A stretch of DNA of 33,415 bases, taken from assembly GCA_001579985.1 (NCBI GenBank), contig LRSR01006936.1, positions 1 to 33,415 on the forward strand, in the 5' to 3' direction. Numbering within the stretch: the stretch's first letter is position 1; the number at the start of each line of letters is the position of its first letter. The position numbers were made by a program, and so were the translations under genes. The notes beneath the pieces are model-generated. The model was given only the letters and a program-made list of their open reading frames with translations. It ran no database searches and was not told where the DNA came from. Shown piece after piece: positions 1-9,549 of this stretch. Source of the DNA: Hypsibius dujardini (taxonomy: Eukaryota; Tardigrada; Eutardigrada; Parachela; Hypsibiidae).

Positions 1-626
1 CTCCGGGCTGGATATGATTTCTTTTGGTGGGTTTTGATGGGTTTGATGGGTTTTGATGGGTTTCGCTAAGGTTTGATGAGGCTGTCGCCCTTAAGGATCC
101 GACAACGCGCGGGAGATTGGATCTGCAATTTGCGAGAACTTCATCGAAGACGAGACAATTTCAGCGCGGGAACGCTGACGAAACGAAAGAGAAATTTGAA
201 GCTTCACTAGAGTTAAGTGCGATTCGAAATAATGCAATGAAAAACATACGACTCGGGGGAGCGCCATATAAAAGCGAATGCCTGCACTATGATGGGCGGA
301 ACTCTGCGCAGCATACTTGAACATCCGGAAACAATACCGAGAGACAGAAGCTAAGTAAGATGGAAGAAACCATATGGCATCCCGAGTGGATGACTTAAGC
401 CAAGTTTTATCTGAAACATGTTTGAAAGCGGATGTGAATTCTTGGATCATCGCCAATTCGATGCGCTATCGCCTACAGTATAATGAGAATATGAATATGT
501 GGAAGGTTAAATATTTGACATTTTCGCAATTCATCACATTTTGGAGAAGCCCTTAAATGTAGCTTCTCAGGATGCAATGATGACAGATTCTATTTTTTGT
601 AGTATCATTAAACATGCGTTAAGGAA
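1..626. other. No supported gene; short T/G-rich direct repeats at the left edge
   Basis: Positions about 21-62 hold four tandem variants of a TTTGATGGG-type unit. A similar unit in inverted orientation lies just before the GPCR start (about 4438-4483). The rest has short open frames without recognisable domains or convincing splice sites. It may belong to the same decayed gene as the fragments that follow, but I see nothing that proves it. Confidence 0.4.
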
Positions 627-1056
627 TGAGGATGGCATTGTTCGGGGTATCAGCGTCATCTGATGCTTCGTGCGCAACAGTATATCACTATATATAAGCG
701 AAACCCCACACGAGCAGTTGATATGCACGCTGAAAATATTAACAAAGCCCTAGCTTATTTGGGCCCGAACGTGCAGAAGTTTTCCTAGGTCAACAAAGCA
801 ACGAAGATTTTAAGGAACGATCACAATATGCATGAAGTCCGAAATTGGATTGAATCGAGTGGAAAAGAATATCCGCAAAATCATTGAACTTTCGGAAATG
901 AAAAGGGCTGCATTCCCGCTCACTCTTGTGCCACCTGCGTCAGCTTTAGTCAAGAGCGCACTGACAAATGTATTAAGAGAACTCAAGTGTGCAGCAGCTG
1001 CAACTGTTTTACAGAGAGGATTGTGGATCTTGGTATTGAAAGCCCATAACAGTGAC
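627..1056 (+). pseudogene. Decayed coding fragments, unidentified (helical segment plus Cys-rich segment)
   Basis: Three overlapping frames read like one broken protein. Positions 627-785 translate without a stop (…RAVDMHAENINKALAYLG…, ending TAG at 786-788). About 775-828 continues in a second frame (QQSNEDFKERSQYA, then TGA). Positions 829-1056 continue in a third frame (EVRNWIESSGKEYP…, one internal TGA) into a stretch with eight cysteines, including C-x2-C and C-x2-C-x-C spacings, before TAA. The composition looks coding, but frame changes and stops break it, so it is probably a relic of the gene whose later parts lie at 1965-3362. The family is not recognised. A zinc-binding role for the cysteines would be speculation. 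Unspliced introns or base-call errors could also explain some breaks. Confidence 0.3.
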
Positions 1057-1062
1057 TAGTGC

Positions 1063-1964
1063 CACATAGTAAATTAGATGAGTGTCTGGTAGTATAGACA
1101 TTTGCCCCTATTTTTTCAACAACTTGTGAGCATTGGCAGCTTTGAAGGTAAATGAGTAGTGCAAGCTCATAGGCAAAAAATGAGACCTTAGCGTTACCAT
1201 ATCGGACGATTTTTCGACAAACTACGCCGGAAAGTCACATGACCTTGCTAGAAAGATAATCAAAATCTAAAGGTGGCGTAAGGGGCGCGGACCAACTATG
1301 AACTTAGCAGTAGCAGCACAACAATCTAACAACGTTCCTTTTGGCCGCTTTCGACGCCATTCAGAAAACGTTTCCATGTCGCAACTTCGGCTTCGGCACA
1401 ACTAACGCTGACCCCACAAGGACGGCAAATCTTCACGGTGAATCCTTCATCAAACTCCAGGCGGTTAAGCCGCGCAGGAGCAATCTTCCAGCAATTACAG
1501 CGCCAAAGTAGAAAGGCGATTTATTGGTATAGGGTTGGAAGCACGAATGGTGGGCAATATACCGTGCAGTGGGCCGTTTTTTCGGATCCACCTGGAAGCA
1601 CCTCCGCAAAGGAGTGCGCTTTCGGGCAGTAACAAGCCCGACGGGGATGATGAGCTGGCNCCCCCCCCCCCACTTCAAACGTAAAAGCGTACTGCGGCGC
1701 TCTCCTGGAGCAGGACGCCCTTGGCGTTCCTAAAAGCTGGCTCTTCTCCCGAGATCCCCCAAAAAACGGTAGATATTTGCCTTACCTAAACAGTACTCCA
1801 TGAAGACATATATGCCCTTGGGGCGTTCTCGCCTCGCACCAGCAGCAGATTGCCAAACTAGGCGTTGCAGATGCAGCTTGAAAGAAAACCGTGAAACTGA
1901 GCGCATTCTTTGCTGCTCGACAGTGTTTAGAGTTTGGGAATATAACGAGGCGTTGGCTATAAAG
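1063..1964. other. Intergenic or intronic; one ambiguous base beside a C run
   Basis: No supported exon. Position 1660 is an N immediately followed by a run of about ten C, so the local sequence and frame are uncertain. Short open frames on both strands show no domain or motif. Confidence 0.4.
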
Positions 1965-2190
1965 AGAACACAGGGTAAATGATTCACATGCTTCGATCGC
2001 AAGTATCCTTAAAAGATATGGGCGAACTATCAATAGATCAAATGGTCAGTACCGTGTCAGAGAATGGAAAATACGGTCAGACCATGAGGTCATCTTGGAG
2101 ACCGCATACGAAAAATATGCGCAATTGATAGTGAACGAGAGCCTCGAGCGGGGAAAACTTCTTTATAAGCAAACGACACTCCCCGCCCCG
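1965..2190 (+). pseudogene. Open coding-like segment upstream of the lipase-like fragment
   Basis: One frame stays open from 1965 through a lysine- and glutamate-rich stretch (…DSHASIASILKRYGR…, …LETAYEKYAQLIVNESLERG…) and then runs into the C-rich tract at 2180-2213. The amino acid use looks like a helical soluble protein and unlike the surrounding AT-rich DNA. I do not recognise the family. It lies on the same strand as, and just before, the exons at 2310-2427 and 2953-3359, and may be an exon of the same decayed gene. Confidence 0.25.
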
Positions 2191-2213
2191 CCCCGCCCCG
2201 CCTCACCCCGCCC
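2180..2213 (-). repeat. CCCCG repeat; G-quadruplex-capable on the minus strand
   Basis: Four CCCCG units, then CCTCACCCCGCCC, give at least five closely spaced G3-4 runs on the complementary strand. This meets the usual G3+N1-7 quadruplex pattern by eye. Confidence 0.6.
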
Positions 2214-2309
2214 AAAGGGGTCAAATGACATGCATTTGTGTGTACAGTGGAGTGGAATGGGCATGAAGGGTGCAGTCACAGGCAGGAAGCGGACAATACG
2301 CGGAAACCT

Positions 2310-3362
2310 ATGGCGGAACTGGATGAAAAGTTTGGATTGCGCATGCTGGTGTGGGTAGCGCGGAAAGTGCCTGAATTTGCGGAGGTTGGGGTGAATGATT
2401 CCGGCGAAGTCGTTGTGAAGCTCATAGGTAACTAAGCATTCGGATAAAGCTGTCTTGATCGATATTGTTAGCTTTTTAATTAAATTAAATCTTGTCTCAA
2501 AATGCAAAACTCGATCTGAAGTTCTGATCGATTGAAAACTTAAGGCGTATGCAGGGTTCAGTTTCCTAGGCCGTTTGAGATTTGAAATGCCTGATTTTGT
2601 TCAGAAAGTTTAGACCACATGTGGATTTTTTAAACCCGATATTTGCAGAAACTGACTTGCATGTATTAACATACAGAAAATAGGATATGTAATTGAACTA
2701 TCTCAATTTATCTAAAACTGCAGGTTGTGAGTACCATCAATGTCCCAAACCAGGAGTCACTATTCCGACACGGGTCATTGAAATTTATGTAAGAGGCATC
2801 AATGATACCATGAAATAAAACCATGGTATTATTTATATTATTATATTATATTTATGTTTATTAAGACGGGATACGTCTCGATCAGCTATTCTCTAAATCA
2901 CATCACCTGCTTTAGGCTTTAAAAAATTTGTTCACTGTCCTAAACCTCATAGGTATTCCCGATACTGACGAACTAAACGCATGAAGTCGCAGGGACGAGC
3001 GATTGCGGGAAGAGGACAGACAGTTTCATCTACAGATCGAAAGTGAGCTTCGGGAAACGAATAAGGCATTAATTAAAACGTTTCGAGTGCTCACAGCCGA
3101 ATTTTTTTTCCAACGCCATAAAGACAATCAACGGCCACAGGCACTCCGCAGTTCTATTTGGACGCTGGTAGGCCACTCTCTAGGCGCAGTGGTTGAGGAG
3201 CTCATCGCATCCGAGCTTCGAGTGGAATGTGTCACGTTTGGAAATCCGGGATCTATTTCCATTCGACAAAGACTCTGCCGCTTTCATGCTGGTTTCAATT
3301 AGATTGCCGAAGAGCCTTACCGTATGGTCCACTACGTCGGGGCGCCGACGCCGGGGGCCTGA
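2310..3362 (+). pseudogene. Lipase-like (class 3 / alpha-beta hydrolase) gene fragment, disrupted
   Basis: Exon 2310-2427 (MAELDEKFGLRMLVWVARK…VVKLI) ends in phase 1 at ATAG|GTAACT. It joins in frame to an exon starting at 2953 (TCATAG|GT), with 525 nt of GT-AG intron between. The second exon encodes a charged helix (…RREEDRQFH… type) and then WTLVGHSLGAVVEEL at about 3159-3203. GHSLG (3171-3185) is the nucleophile elbow of class 3 lipases and related hydrolases, with Ser as nucleophile, followed by a beta strand and VTFGNPGS. The same frame continues after a TAG at 3300 into EEPYRMVHYVGAPTPG, then TGA at 3360. TGA at 2982 and TAG at 3300 interrupt the frame, so I call it a pseudogene. A retained intron with clean splice sites shows it was not retroposed. 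No catalytic Asp/His region remains recognisable. Sequencing errors are the alternative. Confidence 0.5.
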
Positions 3363-3485
3363 TGTTGGTGTTCAAATGATTCCTCACTTGATTTGCTTGT
3401 TGTTTAGAAATGGGCAGCTGACGGGATTTCAGAGTACTTGGAATAATGTCGCACGAACGGAAGTAATGAAAAGCCAGTACGTATA

Positions 3486-3633
3486 CAGTGAAATTCCCCA
3501 GATTCGAACGACGTCAGAGTGTCGTTTTCTACTTAACTGTCTCAAACTCCAAACTATCAAACAGCCGGCTCCAGCCAAACGATTCGATAGAAATAAGCTC
3601 ACGTGACAGTTTCGAATCTCAGGACTTTCACTG
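3486..3633. mobile_element. 148-bp MITE, Tc1/mariner-like termini
   Basis: The ends are inverted repeats: CAGTGAAATTCCCCAGATTC on the left against CAGTGAAAGTCCTGAGATTC on the complement of the right, about 25 bp with 4 mismatches. TA dinucleotides flank both ends (3484-3485 and 3634-3635). A TA target duplication with CAGT-type termini fits the Tc1/mariner superfamily. There is no room for a transposase, so it is non-autonomous. Confidence 0.6.
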
Positions 3634-3639
3634 TAATAG

Positions 3640-4484
3640 AAATCGTAAGGAATCCGTCGATTGAGTGAACAAACACGATTGTTTCGAAGACAAAGGGCGC
3701 TTCTGTGATTATAAACGCTCTTATAGCTCTGAATTGCAATTCGGATCCACACATTGCGTGAAAACAACTCAACGACAGTTCCTAATACATAATTACTCAT
3801 TTGGATTGATCATTAGACTATTGTCCCTTTTTTCAGCAAAAGCACACCTTAGAAGAAGCACACTTTGTTCCGCTACTGTTTGATCATTTTGCAGTGAACA
3901 ATTATTTACGCATCAATTTCTTTCCATCGCGAGATTGCGTTACGAGACGTAATTTTCGATGACAATTTTCTAATTGTCATCCACGTTATGAACACGTTTC
4001 CAATAGGAGCACATGCAGCTTCATGGAAGTCCACTCAGGCATTGTGAGTTGGTCACAGGGCGCCGAAGGGGGCAAGCCCCAAACACAATGTCCTTATAAG
4101 GGTACGCGGGTATAAGCTCTTCCATGACCGTCTTATCATGGTGCGTCCGCGGGCCCTTAAAGGACCGTTCACGTATAAGAATTACGGTGGCTCCGCAGAT
4201 TTTTTATCTTTCTTTCTTTTTCATCCATACCCTAAAGCATTCATTCAAAAAGATCCCCTAACTTTTGAAATAATATATTTTGTGAGAGGCGTGGCCTCTT
4301 TGATCAACGACACGTGCCATATTTTGCAGCTCACACGCTGACGACTCCTCAAGTTGACCTTCAAAAGGCTAACAATACCCAGAGCACCATTCTAGCCGCA
4401 TGAGGCCCCCATCGATGTCTGGAAATCCCAGACCCACCAAGATCCAACAAAACCATTAAAACTCATCAAACCCCATCCAAACCC
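3640..4484. other. Intergenic, upstream of the GPCR
   Basis: No supported gene. It holds AT-rich DNA and, at about 4438-4483, a run of ATCAAACCC-like units directly before the GPCR start codon. I did not find a convincing TATA box or initiator. Confidence 0.4.
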
Positions 4485-6473
4485 ATGAAGAAGCAAAACA
4501 CCAGCACCATGGTCTCACCACTGAACGCAACCATCAACTCCACAACCGCGCCAACAATATGGAACTCACGGCTCAGTCCCTTATCCTGCCTCACACTCAC
4601 CACCTACACAGTCATCACTTCCATCACTGCTCCTATGACCTTCCTGGGTGTTTGCATGTACATTGGCGTTCTCGTCGCTTTTTTTCGTCGCCGCAGTCTC
4701 ATCACTCACTTCACGGTCCACATCCTAAGCCTCTCGGTGATTAACATTATCCACGGTATGGGCTACTGGCCGCAAGCCGCTGCCCGCCCGTTCACCGATC
4801 AGTGGCTTAAAGCACCCTTTGTCTGCGCAATTTTCCAGTACTTCATCTGGATTACGCCGATTATGACAATCATGCAGGATCTTGTCATCTGCGGTGACCG
4901 CTGGGTGGCCTTTCTGGCACCGGTCTGGTACCATAGTCATCGCAGCATCCAGTCGGCTTTATGTGGAACTGTGATCGTCGTAGTGTGGTCTCACGGCTGG
5001 GTCATTCCGCTTAATATCCTCAACTACATCACTCCCATGGCACTTCGTCAGGGTATGTACAATATGGCATATATGGTGATGTGAGTTTGCAGTACTGTAT
5101 ATTCTAGGAATGGCATCAAATGTCAAATGTCAAATCAAATCAAATCACATCAAATTTTTATGGGAAGAAGGAGTAATAAGAAATCAAATGATCAAATGAC
5201 TTTCAAAATCAAATCAAAACTGTAGCTTTTCGTCATTTGATGCCATCCCTGGTATATTCAGTGCCTCGAGGGAGACACGCACACACCGGTCCCAGTAAAC
5301 GGTGCAAATGCGCGCGTATTGCACGCCCTAGGGCATTTTACTTGGTGAGTACGGCACAAGGTAGGGCATCCAGAACGGCGCACAAAACCACGATGGGGGA
5401 CCTAGAATAGCGCGGAGGGTGGCAAAGGACTCTAAAGGTCGCAAATTTTGCTAAACCTGATGAGGCACTGCTGTGGCAGTGACCTGGAAAGTTAAAGTTA
5501 TACGAGTTACCAATCGTCGTTGCTCGTTTGGAGTTCTACGCTTTTAGCTTGACTCGAGTCATGACCTTTCTGTGACTTTTTTTTAGAAGTCACGAAGATT
5601 ACGTTTAGAACAAAGGTTTGCGTTCATTTCTGAAGCCTTCGATCAGTTAGGGAATGACGAATTTTGTCTATGAAATTTGGCCAAAAAATATTTTACGAGC
5701 ATTCTAAAGGTCACCTAGCAACGTTCATAACACTTGAGCCCCTGGAGTAACTTGATTGCTGCCGAAATTGGCCCTAAAGGAGTTGTAAATGCTTTTGTTG
5801 CAACACAATTAAACGTTTATTTAAGGCCGCTACTGGCCTCAAACATTTGACCCAAACTTGTAACCGTAAAGAACGCTACCTAAAGTAGATACCTAAAGTA
5901 GAAAGTACCTAAAGTGGAAGTGCATCTGAAATGTTATTTAACACCTAAATAGGCTGTGACGGGACGGCGTATCCCGTCTATCGTACTATTGTCTTCGCCA
6001 TGATCGGCTACGTACCGGAGGTCCTGGTTTACGGTAGCTACCCCATCCTGCTGGCTCTGCTGTGGCAGCGGCAGCGGGCCAAACGCCAGTTACGCCGCGC
6101 CAGAATGGAATGCATCGCACTGGGCTCGACCAATTCCATTCCGATGTCAACGAGACTGACGACCGCCGGCGTCGAAGCTGCCAACAACGAAGCCGGGAGA
6201 CGTCAAGCCATCGCAAAAACGGAGAGAGCCAACAATCGGCTGGCGACCGCACTCATCCTCCTCAAATTCGTTGCGTCCGTTTTCATGACGATTCCAACCG
6301 TCTTGTTTAACGTCGCCGCAACCAATCGGCGACTGCCGGCGCCGTGTACTTGGGATATCTACCATTTTGGAGCACACATTTTGGCCGTTGTGCTGTTTGT
6401 CGAACCGTTTATTTACTTGATGTCAATGAAAGATCTACGAAATGAATTCTTATTGATGTTCCAAAGCACGTGA
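4485..6473 (+). CDS. Class A (rhodopsin-like) G-protein-coupled receptor, orphan
   Basis: Two exons, 4485-5052 and 5953-6473, give 362 residues. The intron (GTATGT…AATAG, phase 1) joins CAG-G to GC-TGT so that C191 in extracellular loop 2 follows directly. The N terminus has three N-glycosylation sequons (N5, N14, N18). Membrane segments lie near 41-66, 75-96, 110-136, 159-183, 201-226, 288-310 and 324-346. C114 at the top of TM3 can pair with C191. The TM3 end reads GDRW instead of DRY. TM6 has FMTIP in place of CWxP. TM7 has EPFIY in place of NPxxY, followed by a short basic tail. Loop 3 is about 60 residues and basic. The full seven-helix architecture and clean splice make this a real gene. 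The altered microswitches match diverged invertebrate peptide/orphan receptors, and I cannot assign a ligand. A class B receptor for DH31 is excluded by the architecture. Confidence 0.88.
5092..5262. mobile_element. MITE in the GPCR intron, about 170 bp
   Basis: The ends form an imperfect inverted repeat of about 28 bp: ACTGTATATTCTAGGAATGG on the left against ACTGAATATACCAGGGATGG on the complement of the right, both continuing CATCAAATG. The interior is made of TCAAATC/TCAAATG repeats. The flanks both contain CAGT, a possible short target duplication. Confidence 0.55.
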
Positions 6474-6593
6474 CTAAGCTTTTCTTTACCGCATATGTTT
6501 TTTTGGTATTTTTTTTTATTTTAATCTTTTTACTTTAGTCATATGGCGCAATAGTTTAGCCTTCTTCATTGATCTGTTTCGTCCTTCAGAAAA

Positions 6594-6599
6594 AATAAA
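6594..6599 (+). terminator. AATAAA polyadenylation signal of the GPCR gene
   Basis: A canonical hexamer 121 nt after the receptor stop codon, on the coding strand. It is the first one downstream. Confidence 0.5.
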
Positions 6600-7505
6600 T
6601 CTTAATCTCAAACTTGTTGATGTGAAGCTCACCTTCTTGCAAGAGTGGCCAGCGGCGTAACAGAGTTTGGGGGTGGGGGCATTGCCTAATTTTTGGGACG
6701 AGGGTGGTGGGGTTAGTTTTTGTTTGCCACCACCAAAAAAAGTTTTAAGTTGTTGCCTTATCTGTGAACTGCGACTTTTTAGCCAGTTTTGGGTTGTTTC
6801 TCCGCCAGTTCGTTTTTTTATGAATAGAGTTGTCCCGTCCCCCCCCTTTACCCCTTGGAAACAGGTCACCATCCCTCCCAACCATGAGAAGCCCGTTACA
6901 CCTTTGGTAAAACTCGATTCAAGTTACGCAAACATAAGCGTAAAAGCTGAAAAATCACATTTAATAACATTCCTTCTGAACTCCTTGGGTCAGAGGCAGA
7001 GGCTTAGTGGGTTCGTTAAAGATCGGAAACTCGAACTAACCAGGCACTCTGACACGTGGGTGTTCAGCCTGAAAATTGTGCATGTTTTGCGGCTGACACG
7101 TGCACGTGTACAGCGGACGAATCGAGACGAACTCGTGACCTGATGAACAAGGCTAAGCCCAATCTCGATAGACCCGACTTCACATGTCGGTTTCTTCCCC
7201 GTTCGAGCAGCAGATCCGCATCGAGATTCCACCATAACTCGTGAAGCCACTGATCGAGTAAGAACCTAGTTTTTCCACCAGTACAGCAATCAAAAGGTCA
7301 CGAAATGAAGACAAAAAACATCTGTATCCTATGGATGTTGAATATGGGCGTCTGAGCAAGGTTAAACTATTCATGAATAAATGGAGCGCAATTTCTGACC
7401 TTTTAGATGCAGATTAAATGGAGATAGAAGTCACTACTGTGACTACCACAACAACGACAATAATCGTGATCCACATGCTGCCTATTGGTAACAATAAATA
7501 AATAA
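6600..7505. other. Intergenic, no supported gene
   Basis: Several short ORFs on both strands lack domains. Poly-C/poly-G tracts (about 6665-6720 and 6838-6846) and a CACGTGCACGTG palindrome near 7096-7107 are the only local structure I see. Confidence 0.4.
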
Positions 7506-7509
7506 ATTG

Positions 7510-7547
7510 ACAAACAAAAGCGTTAGACAGACAAACAGACAGACAGC

Positions 7548-7579
<32 letters not shown>

Positions 7580-7648
7580 CGACAGACAGACAAATAGACA
7601 GGCAGACAAATAGACAGGCAGACAAATAGACAGGCAGACAAACAGACA
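7510..7648. repeat. (GACA)n microsatellite with ATAGACAGGCAGACAA higher-order units
   Basis: About 35 imperfect tetranucleotide units. The 3' half changes to a 16-nt composite unit, ATAGACAGGCAGACAA, repeated about three times. Long ORFs across it (VCLSVCLSV…) are repeat artefacts. Confidence 0.9.
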
Positions 7649-8087
7649 GGTACTACATCTCAAGTCTCAGGTTCACTGTTTACACAACCCTGTTTACACA
7701 ACCCTATTAAAAATCAGATTTTTGCTCGCATGTGGAGGAAACCAAGTGTCGGCGACCGTAGGCCGCCGTTTCACTTGTAATTGTAATCAATACTGTCCTG
7801 CCTTGTTGCGTAATTTCATTTGGATACGTCTGAACCATAAGAGGGTAATTTACTGTCAGTCAGCACAGCATCGTATTGTGCGTCTTGTTGCCGTTTGTAC
7901 GAAGTTACTAAGAGCAATTAAATCATGCTGAGTTGCTAAGAACCGCAACAGGACAAAAATATTTTCCACTTACACATACTATGCGCATAAGGGTTCAAAA
8001 GCCTGAGGGAATATGTGCATATAAATATATATATATGTATAATTATATACAACTCTCGCTAAACACTCATATCTTTAATTTAATTTG

Positions 8088-8726
8088 TAAGACTTCTTCA
8101 GCGGACCCCGAAGAGTAACAGTCCCGGGAATCACAGCAGACATAAAGCGATTCATCTTTGCCATTGTTTTTTCAGGTGCTTTCATGGGTTTGTTTCACCG
8201 CTCCGTTTACTGTTCACTTCTCACGCTAGTTAATAGTATTTTACGAAACAATATTGCTGAATGTATTATTCTTTTATCATCTGCAGGCACTCATGCTCAA
8301 GTCGAAGTTTATGTTGGGCAAGCACGTCTGTTTAATCATGCAATTTAAGAAACCGGAGCTTGCGATGCCATTGAGATGTTTTACATTGACTGAACGAACT
8401 TTACCGTGCTAGTTATCGCTGTCGATTCGGAATTATGGAGCGTCCTGCAGCAAACATTGGAGCCTGGTAGAACGGATGCAGCCTGTCAGAAGTGTGTCTC
8501 CGTGTCGACCGTCGGTGGGACGCAAGAAGTGTTAGCCAAGGTGATTGACCAGTCTCTGGGAAAGACCAGCTTTGTGTCCTAGTCTGTTTTTCAAGCCTTC
8601 TTCCCCAACACTGACTGTTCAGCTGAGAGTTTCTTCACATTCCTTCTTGAAAGGGCGCACCTCGAATCGGAAGTCCTAGATGTTTGTTTAACAATTTGTT
8701 GGTTTCAAATGAGGGAGAAGACTTAA
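8088..8726 (+). pseudogene. Unidentified coding-like frame broken by three stops
   Basis: One frame (codons starting at multiples of 3) runs from just after a TAA at 8085-8087 to TAA at 8724-8726 with only TAA (8346), TGA (8391) and TAG (8580) inside about 212 codons, where chance predicts about ten stops. Readable stretches include VTVPGITADIKRFIFAIVFS (one possible membrane helix), TNFTVLVIAVDSELWSVLQQ, VGGTQEVLAKVIDQSLGKTS and AESFFTFLLERAHLESEVLD. They look like protein but match no family I can name. Two introns with weak sites (TTTTTTCAG|GTGC at about 8176, TCTGCAG|GCAC at about 8286) could also divide it. It is either a decayed gene or a real gene whose splicing I have not solved. Confidence 0.35.
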
Positions 8727-8729
8727 GAA

Positions 8730-9549
8730 CCCCGATGAAAGCGCCGCTAGAACTGCAAGGAAGTTACGGGAAACATAAACAAACAAAAACTAAATGATTC
8801 AATTAGCATCAAGGGTAAGTAAAATCCCACCATAGAGGCGCTGTCATCGCATTGGCTCGCCGGTTTAGTACAATCTGCGACATAATGCCCTCTGCAATCC
8901 TCTGCGTCGTTTATTCCCCCCCCCCACCCTACGTACTAACGGTCAATTGCCGCTGTGGGAAAAAGATAAGGTGTTCCGCATACGTGCCCCCTTACCAAAT
9001 TTACTGTGACTTATTTAATTGGAGGCTTCAAATGCTGATTGAATGTACGTAAAATGAATCGAATGTAAAAACCAGCCGCAAATCGATGAAACTGTAAAAA
9101 CAACAAGGATGCAGATCCGTGTAGAGATGAATTGCTTTTTCTTTTTAAATCGTTCGCGCTCACTGGCAAAAAATCACAGGGCAAATTTATAATTGGCGCA
9201 TAAATGTTGGTCGGCAAAAATTATGTGGCTAATTTGGAAAAGGACTGTGAGCGACATAGGGCGTCTGGCTCGACTGTATGAAGACACATCATCTGTCAAA
9301 ATTTTATGACAGCTTACGACAGTCTATTAAAAACCCAACATGCCAACATGCCAAACGGAATGATGCAAAACACACATAGACAAAGTACGCTGCACGATTC
9401 ACAAACCTCGATGAACTGGGTAATGTACAAAATCTATACAATATCTACAGTATATTACACCTATTGTATAGGCAAGGTCGAAAAAGTCGACACCGAAGTT
9501 CTTCAAAAATGGCGGGCAATGTGATGGTTCGCTGAAGCGGTCGTCATCG
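8730..9549. other. Intergenic, no supported gene
   Basis: AT-rich with short ORFs only. It lies immediately 3' of the minus-strand DH31-like gene and should contain its 3' UTR. I see no clear AATAAA on the minus strand close to the stop. Confidence 0.35.

Noticed and set aside
3480-3510. Possible tRNA 3' half (AGATTCGAACG)
   Set aside because: No cloverleaf partner arms are present. The motif is part of the terminal repeat of the 148-bp MITE.
4485-6473. GPCR as the receptor for the neighbouring DH31 peptides
   Set aside because: DH31 receptors are class B with a large Cys-rich N-terminal domain. This receptor has a short glycosylated N terminus and class A motifs.
7514-7648. Possible CRISPR-like array of regular repeats
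   Set aside because: It is a simple tetranucleotide repeat without unique spacers, in an animal genome with introns.
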